A DNA stretch of 64,000 nt, taken from the NCBI GenBank assembly GCA_017608345.1, contig JAFCGA010000007.1, positions 55,626-119,625 on the forward strand. Direction: 5' to 3'. The notes beneath the pieces are model-generated. The model did not search any database. It saw nothing but the letters and a program-made list of their open reading frames with translations, and was not told the DNA's origin. The translations under genes were made by a program, and so were the position numbers. The first letter of the stretch is position 1; each line of letters begins with the position of its first letter. Positions 42,128 to 51,900 of the stretch are shown piece after piece. The stretch comes from Candidatus Pacearchaeota archaeon (lineage in GTDB: Archaea; Nanobdellota; Nanobdellia; UBA10117; JAFCGA01).

Positions 42128-42526
42128 TTAAATATGTTCAATAAGTTCTTTTATATCTTGCAGTAGCTCATCGGTTATTGAACGAAATACTATTTCATCA
42201 TCTACCTTCCCATATTCATGAGCGATTATATTCCTCATACCTTTAGCAGCTTTTAGCTTAGTAGACAGCTTATCAGATATAATCTTTCCCCTTGCAAGAA
42301 TTTCAAACGCTCCTTTGTCGCTCTCAGGAATTTTCAACCCTTTTTCTTTTATTACTAAAAAAGCTAGATCTACGGCAGCTTCAATAATCTTTTCGAAATA
42401 CCTCTCACATTCAGCTCTTTTCTCAAAATTCGTATGGTAATTCCTAAAAGTAGGTGGCAGAATCGACTCAAGCTCTGAGAGATATTTCTCTATTTCCTGA
42501 ATCTTATCATTTATTCTGCTCATCAT
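42128..42526 (-). CDS. hepT: HepT-like HEPN toxin ribonuclease
   Basis: 132 residues (second possible ATG at 42523). All-helical, DUF86/HepT family, with the active motif RNIIAHEY (98-105), an exact RX4HXY. In characterised systems HepT is an RNase whose Tyr in this motif is modified by the MntA nucleotidyltransferase antitoxin. The start overlaps the MntA stop (ATGATGA), so the pair is coupled. Confidence 0.9.
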   Translation of the reverse strand: MMSRINDKIQEIEKYLSELESILPPTFRNYHTNFEKRAECERYFEKIIEAAVDLAFLVIKEKGLKIPESDKGAFEILARGKIISDKLSTKLKAAKGMRNIIAHEYGKVDDEIVFRSITDELLQDIKELIEHI

Positions 42527-43041
42527 CTTTTGTACAATACTTTATGCATTTGTAATATTGATTCTTTTATCTTTTTTGGCAAAACATTAAAAACCTGAAC
42601 ATCTATTTTATCTGATACTCTCCCAGAAACCCTAATCCTAAATTTTGTTGCTTCTCGTAAACCGATCTCATCAAAGATCACAGCAATATCTATATCTGAA
42701 CGGAAAGTAAGTTTGTTTTCAACAACAGAACCAAATAACCAGATTTCTTTGATACACTTAGATAATTTATCAGTTAATATCTCTTTTTTTGCTTCGTTTA
42801 TCTTCTTTTTAATTTCGAGTCCCTTTTTTAATTCAAATTCTTCTTCGAATCTAGCAACCTTGCTAATAAATTCAAATTTTTTTCTAATATCTCTTGAGAG
42901 CCGGTTTTTCTCTGACTGCGTTAAATTAACCCCAAGTAATTGCTTCTCGATTATTTTTAATTCTCGCTTACCAAATACCTTTCTTGCTTTTTCGCTTTCG
43001 CTTAGGAAGTTTAGCAGACTCATTTTTAAGATAACCACCAT
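42523..43041 (-). CDS. mntA: MntA-like nucleotidyltransferase antitoxin
   Basis: 172 residues from ATG 43041 (or 166 from ATG 43023). A charged helical N-terminus of about 95 residues precedes the minimal nucleotidyltransferase signature GSVVENKLTFRSDID (104-118) and the strand KIDVQVF, which carries the third acidic residue. In known MntA/HepT pairs the antitoxin adenylylates the toxin Tyr. The N-terminal extension is longer than in the smallest MntA proteins. Expression is probably controlled by the perfect palindrome overlapping the promoter. Confidence 0.88.
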   Translation of the reverse strand: MVVILKMSLLNFLSESEKARKVFGKRELKIIEKQLLGVNLTQSEKNRLSRDIRKKFEFISKVARFEEEFELKKGLEIKKKINEAKKEILTDKLSKCIKEIWLFGSVVENKLTFRSDIDIAVIFDEIGLREATKFRIRVSGRVSDKIDVQVFNVLPKKIKESILQMHKVLYKR

Positions 43042-43083
43042 TCAGGTTATTATAACCCTAGTTAGGGTTATATTTAAATCTTT
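43031..43083 (-). promoter_or_regulatory. mntA-hepT promoter with perfect palindromic operator
   Basis: TATAACCCTA (43051-43060) and TAGGGTTATA (43063-43072) form a perfect 10-bp inverted repeat with a 2-bp spacer between the TATA box (minus strand TTTAAATA, about 43071-43078) and the start. A second, looser pair (ATAACC 43031-43036 / GGTTAT 43045-43050) spans the ATG at 43041. The arrangement is that of an autorepressed toxin-antitoxin operon. Confidence 0.6.
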
Positions 43084-43138
43084 TGCTAAGCGAAAGATTT
43101 AAGCTAGCGGAAACGAACTACATTAATGATTTTCCGCT
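43076..43138. terminator. Two hairpins downstream of the site-2 protease gene
   Basis: AAATCTTT (43076-43083) pairs with AAAGATTT (43093-43100). AGCGGAAA (43106-43113) pairs with TTTCCGCT (43131-43138). Both lie between the stop of the protease gene and the mntA promoter and are likely to separate the two transcripts. Confidence 0.4.
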
Positions 43139-43156
43139 TTGTTTAAGGATTTTGTT

Positions 43157-43807
43157 TTAGAACCTATAAACTGGCAAATCTTTTCTTCTTTTCGACTTAA
43201 ACTTCATCTTAAACGTAGCATAAATCGCTGCGGCAGAGATACCCACTGTTCCGAGATAGAGCTGCCAAGAACCCTTAATGACTTTAGCTCCGTCAAAGAA
43301 TCCAAACGGTATCATGTTAAATGCAAATAATAATAAATTAATTTGCTTTGATAGCCAAAACGCTCGATTATATTTTGGGTATTTGTCGCTATTCAGCAAG
43401 CCCCAAGAGATGAAATAGAGAGCAAGATTAACTAGCGGGCCAGCTACGGCGATCCAAGCTAAGTGAATTGGAGTGCTAACTGCCGGGACAGAAACATAGC
43501 CGGGAATGAAGAATAAGAAAGGTGATCCGACGATTCTCAGGAAAGCTCCAATTCCTAAACCGAAATATGATGCATGGAAAGTGGATACATATCCCATAGC
43601 CATTCCCACGAATTTATGTCCTAGCTCGTGAAGAATAACTGCTGGTGCTACGATTATAGCTGAATATTTTACATCCTCCCAATTGAAATACCTGCTCTTT
43701 AGTACAGCACGCAATGGATCTGTGGGCTTGCGAATAAAACCAGAAAAGATGTAACCTAATGCAAAGACCGTAACTACTAGATCTATTATTTCGGCTAAAG
43801 TGAACAT
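43157..43807 (-). CDS. Site-2 protease family (M50) intramembrane metalloprotease
   Basis: 216 residues. HELGH (60-64) provides two zinc ligands and the catalytic Glu. FNMIPFGFFDGAKV (163-176) provides the Asp ligand (D172) in the NxxPxxxxDG motif. About five to six hydrophobic segments surround them. There is no PDZ or CBS domain, so this is the minimal archaeal form. Such enzymes cut membrane-embedded regulators, signal peptides or anchored surface proteins; a local substrate among the pilin-like proteins is possible but unproven. Confidence 0.88.
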   Translation of the reverse strand: MFTLAEIIDLVVTVFALGYIFSGFIRKPTDPLRAVLKSRYFNWEDVKYSAIIVAPAVILHELGHKFVGMAMGYVSTFHASYFGLGIGAFLRIVGSPFLFFIPGYVSVPAVSTPIHLAWIAVAGPLVNLALYFISWGLLNSDKYPKYNRAFWLSKQINLLLFAFNMIPFGFFDGAKVIKGSWQLYLGTVGISAAAIYATFKMKFKSKRRKDLPVYRF

Positions 43808-43843
43808 AAGGAACTAAGTCTATTAAGAATTAAAAAAGGTTTG

Positions 43844-44179
43844 CTAACTTACTAGCGTTCTCTGGCGAGCATAAGCACCATAATATTTTAAAATATTAAT
43901 TATATTTCCCTTGCGATCTTGTATATAATTAGAACCAGTGATCATAGCTATATCTCTCACCCTCTGATCCTGCATTAAATCCTCATCTATCTGTATTCTA
44001 TCTTCTAGTATTTGTATCTTTTTGCCTTCTTTCTCAAATACGTGTCCATCTCTACTTGGAGTAAAAGAATTATCTGACTGCATTAACATCCTTACTTCCA
44101 ACAAGCTACGTGGATCAAAGCTTTTGCGCTTATAACTTGCTGAACTTGATTCTATACCGATTATCAGATAGTTTGCCAT
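43844..44179 (-). CDS. Uncharacterised small protein
   Basis: 111 residues, family not recognised. No membrane segment. It is rich in charged residues, with short strands (GKKIQILEDRIQIDEDL) and a basic C-terminus. It lies 36 bp upstream of the site-2 protease gene on the same strand and might be co-transcribed with it. The Ser-rich start (GIESSSASYKRKSF) is unusual. Confidence 0.6.
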   Translation of the reverse strand: MANYLIIGIESSSASYKRKSFDPRSLLEVRMLMQSDNSFTPSRDGHVFEKEGKKIQILEDRIQIDEDLMQDQRVRDIAMITGSNYIQDRKGNIINILKYYGAYARQRTLVS

Positions 44180-44265
44180 TAATTAGTGAAAAAATAATGG
44201 GTTTAAAAAAGTATCTTTCTAAGTCTCGGAAAGCTTTTATTTGAAAGTAGATACAACTCATTAAC

Positions 44266-44607
44266 ATGCCAAGAACAATTCTTATTTACCTGTTAGTACT
44301 CTTCTGCGCGCTACTTGGCGCGGTTGGACAAGTTTTCTTTAAGCTAGCTTCAGGAACCTTCTCATTCGGTCCCGCCCTACTTACTAACTGGAAGTTCATA
44401 GTTGGCGTGGGATTATACGCAACAGCTACATTTCTATTCGTCTTTGCTCTAAAATATGGCAATCTCTCACTTCTATACCCAATCATCGCTACAAGCTACA
44501 TTTGGGTTAGCTTATTTGCTATCTTCTTCTTGAAAGAATCCTTTCCAGCATTTAAATGGGCTGGAATAGCATTAATCATAATTGGAATCGTTGTGATAAC
44601 GAGATAA
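44266..44607 (+). CDS. EamA/small multidrug resistance-like 4-helix transporter
   Basis: 113 residues with four membrane helices (about 5-27, 38-60, 66-86, 93-112). GQVFFKLASG in helix 1, LLYPIIATSYIW in helix 3 and LGAVGQ match EamA/SMR half-transporters such as ArnE-type lipid flippases. It probably works as a dimer. Its neighbour, a three-gene glycosyltransferase operon, makes flipping of a lipid-linked sugar an attractive role, though it is on the opposite strand. Confidence 0.82.
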   Translation: MPRTILIYLLVLFCALLGAVGQVFFKLASGTFSFGPALLTNWKFIVGVGLYATATFLFVFALKYGNLSLLYPIIATSYIWVSLFAIFFLKESFPAFKWAGIALIIIGIVVITR

Positions 44608-44614
44608 TTATTGA

Positions 44615-44692
44615 ACTCGCACGTGAGTCTAAAACCCCGCATTTCCGTGCGAGTGCAATTCCAAAAATCTGCCCGGCATATGCGTGTCCGGG
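44615..44692. terminator. Two strong inverted repeats between convergent genes
   Basis: ACTCGCACG (44615-44623) pairs perfectly with CGTGCGAGT (44646-44654). CCCGG (44672-44676) pairs with CCGGG (44688-44692). They fill the 142-bp gap between the transporter and glycosyltransferase gene ends and may act as a two-way terminator. I see no ORF in this gap. Confidence 0.45.
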
Positions 44693-44749
44693 AAAATTCA
44701 GTACTTTAGTGCAGAGATCGGACTCGCTGACTAAAAGGGAGATTTTTGG

Positions 44750-45463
44750 TTATTTTCTATATTTTCCTAGCAAGTCATTAGATCTAATTCGAAATAAATC
44801 AGCAAGCATTCGGGTAGTATCCTTAATTACATTAACTCTGCTATCGGGATCATTATTCCATGTTACAGGAACTTCTTTGATTTTATATCCTAATTTCTTA
44901 GCGATAAATAATAGCTCGACATCAAAAGAAAATCTGCTAATTGTTTGCAAAGGAAAGATCTCTTTTGCAGCATCAGCTTTGAACAATTTAAAACCGCACT
45001 GCGTATCTTCAAAACCACTTACAGCAATAAACTTTACTAACGAAGCAAAGCTCTTACCCATGAATCGTCGGTGGAACGGCTGCCTTTCGCGGATAATCGA
45101 ATTCTCCAGATTACGGGAGCCAATCACTATATCATATCCCTCCGCGATATATTCTAACATCTTCCCTAATTCCCGTATTGGCGTGGCTAGATCAATATCG
45201 CAGAATAGAACCAATGAATATTGAGAAGCCAATACTCCTTGCTTGACAGAATAGCCCTTTCCTCGTCGTATTTTATTCTTAATGACTTTTATATTCTTAT
45301 CGCTATAAGATCTAGCAATCCTTGCAGTGTCATCATCAGAATCATCAACAACAATTATCTCATACTTGTCGAAATTCTCTTTGCAGTACTTTATGATCTC
45401 AGTAAGACCTTTTTTGATATTTCTAACTTCATTATATGTAGGTATAACGACTGTGATCTCCAT
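44750..45463 (-). CDS. Family 2 glycosyltransferase, polyprenyl-phosphate hexose synthase type
   Basis: 237 residues from the ATG at 45463, overlapping the upstream stop by one base (TGATG). GT-A fold: VVIPTYNE at the start, VVDDSDDDT, and the metal-binding CDIDLATP (DxD about 89-91). GSRNLENS, the cytoplasmic DTQCGFKLF segment and the basic RRGKGYSVKQG are typical of dolichyl-phosphate glucose/mannose synthases (ALG5/DPM1-like). There is no C-terminal membrane domain, so it is the soluble or peripheral kind. It would make a lipid-phosphate sugar used by the two membrane enzymes encoded upstream. Confidence 0.9.
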   Translation of the reverse strand: MEITVVIPTYNEVRNIKKGLTEIIKYCKENFDKYEIIVVDDSDDDTARIARSYSDKNIKVIKNKIRRGKGYSVKQGVLASQYSLVLFCDIDLATPIRELGKMLEYIAEGYDIVIGSRNLENSIIRERQPFHRRFMGKSFASLVKFIAVSGFEDTQCGFKLFKADAAKEIFPLQTISRFSFDVELLFIAKKLGYKIKEVPVTWNNDPDSRVNVIKDTTRMLADLFRIRSNDLLGKYRK

Positions 45464-46893
45464 CACACATAAAAGAAATGGCTAATATTTAAGAATTTAG
45501 ATTCCCCGAGTTCATCACATAAAAGAACTTGCCCAAGTCCGCCAATGTTTATACCATTATGTATATCTATTGAGACCGAATGATTCCCTTTAGACAAATT
45601 CTGCGCTAATATTGTCGGAACCCACATATCTCTTGTCTGAATGCTCTTCCAAGAACCATCTAAGAAAACTGTTCCGTAATCATCAATATAACCAATATAA
45701 ATATAGCTCTTATTCTCAGCTAGCTCAAAATCCGTTCGCAGATTACAATCTGCTCCGACAGGCATATCAAAGAGCGGTAAACTAACCTTCGCCTCAAAGC
45801 CATGTCCTCGACAAGAATATGTAAATTCCTTGATCTCCTCGCAGCCTTCTGGCGCCTGCACGTAATAATTCTGACTTAAAGTCCCTGGCAGATTCGGCGC
45901 GGAATAAATAGTGTATCCAATAAGAACTACAAATAACACAATCGCAACATACTTTATCCCCTTCTCAAAGAATAGCTTAGCAATAAAGATTGAAGCAAAT
46001 GGAATAATTATATACAAATAGCGCGGGAAGAAGATATTTGATATTAAAAACAAGAGCAATAGATAATAAACAATAAAATAAAGCAAAAACCGTTCTTCAT
46101 CTTTATGCTTCAAAAATAACGAGATCACAAATAATATGATGAAAGGCAAGGTCAAATATTTCGGAGCAATATCATATAGACTCTTTAGATTGCTCAACAA
46201 AAAGAGTCCTCCGCTCTTCTCAGATAAGAAATTAAGAGTATTAGTAAAAATATAGCCGAGAGTGATTAATCCTGCAATCACAAAACTTGCAATCACTTTC
46301 TTGCCGAATAACTTCCTCCATTTCTCAAGGAGTAAAATAACAATAAAGAACAGAGGAATAATAAATCCAATGACTCGAGTTTGGATTGCTAGTCCAATGA
46401 CGATTCCTAGAGCAATATATTTCCACCATTTCTCATTATCTCTGCGATAAATATCATAAAATAATAAGAAAGATAGTAGCAATAGAAGAACGAATAGCGC
46501 TTCAGTATATAACCACCCTGACATATTAATCGTAGCTCGGTGCAGAATAAATATCAGCGAAGCTATGACTGCTACTTCTTGGTTTACAACTTTGCGAGCA
46601 AGCAGATACAAAACAAGCGCGGAGAGCGAGAATAGCAAAGCAGAGAACAAGATCTTGAGAATCACTGGGTCGGTAAAGGGATACAAAGCTAAGACGAGGG
46701 GTGTAAAGATTGGCTGCGTATACTCAAACCATACAAGTTTTCCTTCTTTAAGATTCTGAGCTTGAAAGTAATAGAAAACTTCATCCCCAGTTAAAGTTCC
46801 GGATTCAACATTAACAAGTATAAACGCAGAGAATATAATAAATGCAAGTACTGCTATGTGCCAGCCTTTTATTTTCTTAAGAATTTGCGCCAT
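45463..46893 (-). CDS. GT-C fold membrane glycosyltransferase (PMT/ArnT-like)
   Basis: 476 residues from the ATG at 46893, overlapping the preceding gene by 25 bp. About ten to eleven membrane helices. The first outer loop carries TLTGDEVFYY with the acidic pair D37/E38, which is the catalytic loop position of family 39/83-type, lipid-phosphate-sugar-dependent enzymes. The last 110 residues form a soluble external domain, including a carbohydrate-binding-looking beta stretch (FLDGSWKSIQ). It lies between another GT-C-like protein and the GT2 synthase that would provide its donor. Confidence 0.82.
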   Translation of the reverse strand: MAQILKKIKGWHIAVLAFIIFSAFILVNVESGTLTGDEVFYYFQAQNLKEGKLVWFEYTQPIFTPLVLALYPFTDPVILKILFSALLFSLSALVLYLLARKVVNQEVAVIASLIFILHRATINMSGWLYTEALFVLLLLLSFLLFYDIYRRDNEKWWKYIALGIVIGLAIQTRVIGFIIPLFFIVILLLEKWRKLFGKKVIASFVIAGLITLGYIFTNTLNFLSEKSGGLFLLSNLKSLYDIAPKYLTLPFIILFVISLFLKHKDEERFLLYFIVYYLLLLFLISNIFFPRYLYIIIPFASIFIAKLFFEKGIKYVAIVLFVVLIGYTIYSAPNLPGTLSQNYYVQAPEGCEEIKEFTYSCRGHGFEAKVSLPLFDMPVGADCNLRTDFELAENKSYIYIGYIDDYGTVFLDGSWKSIQTRDMWVPTILAQNLSKGNHSVSIDIHNGINIGGLGQVLLCDELGESKFLNISHFFYV

Positions 46894-48893
46894 ATTCTTC
46901 CAAAGCACCCTTTTCGCTCTTTAATCTTTCTATAGCTAACAAAGAATATCATAAGTACGGTTCCCCAGCTAATAATTATTGAAATGATTTCGTACCATTG
47001 ACGAGAGAAGTTTAATTCAATCTCTCCGTGCCCATAAACTAACATCAGATATGGTGATGCGCGATAAATCTTAATTCTCGCTCCATCTTGATATGCTCTC
47101 CAATTAGGAAACTCAGAAATTTTTATCAAGATCGGAACTGGCTCTGGAGAATCAACTCGGAACCGCAAGTAATCCTGCCGCTCTGAAACCTCTAGCAGCT
47201 CAACAGTTTCGCGACCAGTTCCAACATAATTCGGAACTTTCTCTGAGACTAGCACGTTATCAACCGCTTCAGATAAGAACCATTTATTTACTTCAGCTTC
47301 CCAGTTCTGCTCCACGACTCTCGGAGTATAATTAAGAACCTCAATTATAGAAGAACTGCTTACTCGGTAAACCTCATAGATATATCTCTTAAATTCATCA
47401 TGAAGCTTATTATTAAAAAAAGTTATTTGCTTTAAACTTTCCCAGGATTCCTCTGCCTTGTAAAAAGAGAAAGCGTAATTAATGTTAAACAAATCTAATT
47501 GTTTCTGAATAATTGAATAATTAAGATCGCTCGCTGTAGATCCATTGATCAGAATCCCCCAGACAGTACTATATCTATCCAGCGATTTTTCTAGCTCAAA
47601 CAGATATTTTGAATTCGGACTTGATTCTACGAATAAGCCTTTCACGACATGGTTGCGAGATTCTAATGGAACCTTATGCTGATAAATATGCGGAGATGCT
47701 TGATTTCCTGGAGAAGCGAGAATTAACATGCGTCCATCTTCAAACTGCGGAACCTTATTTATTAGGGGAAGATCTAATGAACCCTCTGGATGCAATTCCC
47801 GCACATTCATAAGAATAAAAATGCTCATAATAATCAACAAAATAGCGAGCGCCTTATCTCTTTCTTTAAAGAAGTTTACAATTACAAACGGGATTATTAA
47901 ATAAAAGAATAGCTCAAAGCGGTAGAAATGTAATTGTAGGTTTAAAAAATTATAGCCCACAAACATGAAGGATAATAGCATAAACACCAATATTGCGATT
48001 GGAAGTGCGTCTTTTCGCTTGGAAACAGCGGTGTAAATCAAATAAGCTGTAGAAAAGAGTAGCACAGCCCAAATAGGTATAGCAAAACCAAAGGGCATCT
48101 GAATCGTATGTGTGTAACTAAGATTAATCAGAAATGGAACTACCCAAAATGCGGTTAAACCAAAAGTTAGTGCAATATGCTTAAGAGCAAAATAAATATC
48201 TTCTCTCTTTCTTAAGTATGCTATAGCAAAAGCAATAAACGCAATTGCTGCAATTATTGCTATAAACAAATGACTAAGAATTATTAATGAAAGTAAAATT
48301 GAGACTCCAATGAATTTCTTAGTTTTCCAAGATTCCCTCAACTTACCTAAATAAAAAAATAAAATCATTAAGGCGAGCGCATTACCAACTAAACCAATAT
48401 TAAAAGTAGTATGCATATTACCTCCCAAATGTTTATCTAACGGGACGATAAATAACACTGAATACATTAATAGCATCAAAACAGCAGAGTTTAATTTCGA
48501 AAAGTTAAATTTCCGACCAAAGTAATAGAAAGATACAGGAGTTAATAGAATAACTAATGCTAAAATAAGCTTGAAAGCTAGCTTTACACCAATTATTGTT
48601 CCAAATATAGCTGAAAGATACGAATACAAAGGTGAGTAGAAGTAATTCTGAGGGTAGCCTAAGAAAAAGAATGGATTCCATCCACTAACAAAAGGTAAGA
48701 GATATTCTTTTAGATATACTGCTGAGAAATAATGGCCAGCCATGTCCCAAATCATAAGATTATTCTTGCTAATGAAAGGGATAATTAGCTTGATAAGACT
48801 ATAAATTTCGATGGGAATTATGAATATCCAGAACCAATACTTATTAAAATTAGAAACATGAAACTTCTTCATTGAATCATTTAGGAGTTTCAT
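46869..48893 (-). CDS. Large membrane protein, probable GT-C glycosyltransferase
   Basis: 674 residues, about twelve helices in the first 400 residues and a soluble outer C-terminal part (about 400-640) with one last helix (about 635-655). DMAGHYFSAVYL followed by WNPFFFLGYPQNYFYSP resembles the first outer loop of GT-C proteins and of the family annotated as 6-pyruvoyl-tetrahydropterin synthase-related membrane proteins. It starts the operon with the other two sugar genes. Acceptor and donor are unknown; a link to N- or O-glycosylation of the neighbouring surface proteins is inference. Confidence 0.72.
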   Translation of the reverse strand: MKLLNDSMKKFHVSNFNKYWFWIFIIPIEIYSLIKLIIPFISKNNLMIWDMAGHYFSAVYLKEYLLPFVSGWNPFFFLGYPQNYFYSPLYSYLSAIFGTIIGVKLAFKLILALVILLTPVSFYYFGRKFNFSKLNSAVLMLLMYSVLFIVPLDKHLGGNMHTTFNIGLVGNALALMILFFYLGKLRESWKTKKFIGVSILLSLIILSHLFIAIIAAIAFIAFAIAYLRKREDIYFALKHIALTFGLTAFWVVPFLINLSYTHTIQMPFGFAIPIWAVLLFSTAYLIYTAVSKRKDALPIAILVFMLLSFMFVGYNFLNLQLHFYRFELFFYLIIPFVIVNFFKERDKALAILLIIMSIFILMNVRELHPEGSLDLPLINKVPQFEDGRMLILASPGNQASPHIYQHKVPLESRNHVVKGLFVESSPNSKYLFELEKSLDRYSTVWGILINGSTASDLNYSIIQKQLDLFNINYAFSFYKAEESWESLKQITFFNNKLHDEFKRYIYEVYRVSSSSIIEVLNYTPRVVEQNWEAEVNKWFLSEAVDNVLVSEKVPNYVGTGRETVELLEVSERQDYLRFRVDSPEPVPILIKISEFPNWRAYQDGARIKIYRASPYLMLVYGHGEIELNFSRQWYEIISIIISWGTVLMIFFVSYRKIKERKGCFGRIWRKFLRK

Positions 48894-48923
48894 AATAAAG
48901 ATAAAAAAGAGAAAGGGTATTTA

Positions 48924-51900
48924 TTACTTTTTGTGTTTTGAATGCTTGTTCCAATCAGGTATACCCGAATCTTCATCATCATGATTCTCTTGGCCATCAA
49001 CGATTTCTGCGTCATCATCCGCACTGTCTAGCCCATCTGTCACTAAGTCATTATCATCGTTCCAATCAAAAAGATCTCCTACTCCTGCGCCATCGCTATC
49101 AGCAAATATTGGCTTGGCTTCTCCTTCGATAGTCATTTGCCCAGTGCTATCTTGGCAGTCTACCGCCCATGCTCTCTGTTGTACCCATATCCCCATTGTT
49201 GCTTTTGTCAAAGGATCTTTTCCGCCAGTGCAACCATACATTAGCTCCCCGCCATTGCTGCCCGGTTTACAGAAGAGTATCTGCTCGCAACTACACCCGT
49301 AAGTATCTGCTAGACTTATACTGCTCTTAACTATGTTTGGACTACTCTTACTCCCGGAATTCCATTCGAAGACGCCGTATTCATCAATCGCATAATGCTG
49401 TGGTCTTAGATCTGCACTATCAATATTATCCATAGTAGTTCCAGGGCATTTATCTAGATAATCATCAACTCCGTCTCCATCCTCATCCGAAGAAGTGTCA
49501 CAATCAGGATCGGGTGTTCCTTGCTCTCCACAATATTGCTGCGCGGTGCATAGTCCATCATAATCACAATCGCAGGCATCACCTTGTTCATCAATATCCT
49601 TACTTATAATTTTCCATGAGACATCTTCTGTAAATCCTATCGCACTGTGCAATTCGAGATAGTTTGGCTCTCCAAATGAAATTGCCGCTTCTTGATTATT
49701 CATTACAAAATACATATCATTATACTCGCTAAAGTCGATATTCTCATCGAAATAAATAGCATCCATAATCCTAAAACCGCTGCCTGATCTAACTATTCCT
49801 TGTCCTCCGGGTCCTGCTGCTAGCTGAGTTCTCTGCTTATCATAATATGTCGAGCCATCAGATGCTAAATATAAAGTAAACTCATATTCCTCTATCTGTG
49901 GAAGATAAATTGTTAAAATTTGACCATCATTGTAAGTTAACGTAATTGTATCTCCTTCATTAATTATAACATCTAGCAGGTAAAGTAACATCGGTGCACC
50001 TGGTGCGTCTACAAAACACTGTGGCTGAGTAAACTTATCACTAAAATCTATGCCTTCTAAGATGATAAACTCACAGCCTCCAGATCCCATAGAGGTTATT
50101 TGCATATGTGGCTCGTTATTCCCGGGTGTGACTGTAGTAGATATGTCCTGTGCATTATAAGCCATCAGAGGCTCAACGCCAAAAAGTTCCCAAGAAGTAT
50201 CCTCAAAATAGAGCCTATCAAATAAGTCAACATAATTCTCTTCACCATATTCAATTATTGATTCTTTTCCATCAATTCTAAAAGTATGTCCAGTATAAAT
50301 GCTATAGTCAAAGTTGTCATTAAAAACAAAATCATCTGAGGCTATGCCTTGTCTTTCGAGTTCAATGCTTTCACAGAGTGTATTTTCTTGCCCAGGATTG
50401 TAGACAGTCATACAGTTATCGTTAGGACAGATATTCGCAGAATAGCTAGAATCTCCAAAACCATCCTTATCTGTATCGGTGCAATTATCGCAGACATTGC
50501 CATCGAAATCATTATCACTATTTGTGTTGCTAGGATCATAGCAAGTCTCATCACTATCACAATTTATTCCCCAAACACAAAGATCATTTGTTCCGCAATC
50601 ATTGACAGTGTCTCCATCTAAATCAACAAAATTATTGAAGTAAGTACAAGCACCTTGCGGGAAAATAAATCCAGAGCCAAGAACTGGATTAAACACTGAA
50701 TCGCAAGCATCTCCAACTCCGTCTTTGTCTAAATCTGTTTGATTTATATTTGGAGTATTTACACAATTATCATTAGCATCGATAATTGTGTCATTATCAG
50801 AATCTTGGCAGGCGTCTCCTAGCGGATTAGAATCTGAATTTTCTTGTCCTGGATTATTTACATAAGGACAATTATCGCAAGCGTCTCCAAAATTATCCGA
50901 ATCAGTATTTGTTTGATCGGGATTATAAACGCCGGGACAATTATCTCCTTCGCAAATATCACCTACTCCATCCCCATCTCGGTCTGAGTCTATGCAATCA
51001 TCGCAGCCATCATCAATTCCGTCGCCATCAACATCCACAAAGCCATAACTAAAAGTTGGATACTCTACAATATTGCCGCCAGAATAATCATAGTCAATTT
51101 CTATAGTGCCGGTTGCTTGACCGCTTTCATTCCGCATTATAAGATAGCCATACATGATATCGTAATCCTTAAAATTAAAATCTTCTGTTTGGAAGCTCCA
51201 GCCATAATCTTCAGGAATGATTTCATAATCTAAAACATCAGAGAAGCTATAAACTGCAGTTGGGTAATGACTTAATTGTGTATAGTAAGTAATCAAGCTA
51301 GTTGGGCAGTCATCACAAGCATCGCCGATGCCATCAGAATCAATATCTGACTGATCTGGATTATATACATTTGGACAATTATCGCAAATATCTCCTATTC
51401 CATCCGAACCTTCTTGTTTAATCACTTTCCAAGAAGTATCATCATTAGCAAATTCCAAATAATTAGGATTACCTATACTAAAAAAAGTAAGATCACCACA
51501 ACTATCCACTCTAGAGGTTCCTCTGCTAGTTTCGACAATATCATTATCTCTTACTTCGCCGAATACTGGCTCGACCCAATGGAACTCATCAACAATCCTA
51601 AATCCATCTCCTTGACTTATAAGATTATTGGACGTATCTCTAATCTCCCAATTGGTTGTGCCGATAGTATCAGCATTCAATGGACTGCAAGTCGAAACAA
51701 CATATGTATTCTGATCATTTACAAAAGAAATCTCTTGCTGCTGACCATCAAGTAGGAAGATAGGTCCAGTTCCATCACAATCACCACTATAATATTCAAC
51801 AAAACTCGTCGGAGTTAAAACTTCAAATTGGTGATTAACTAAGAAAACTTCATCTGCGCTCGCAATAATACCATCGTCGTCTTCTTGATCTGGATTCGGA

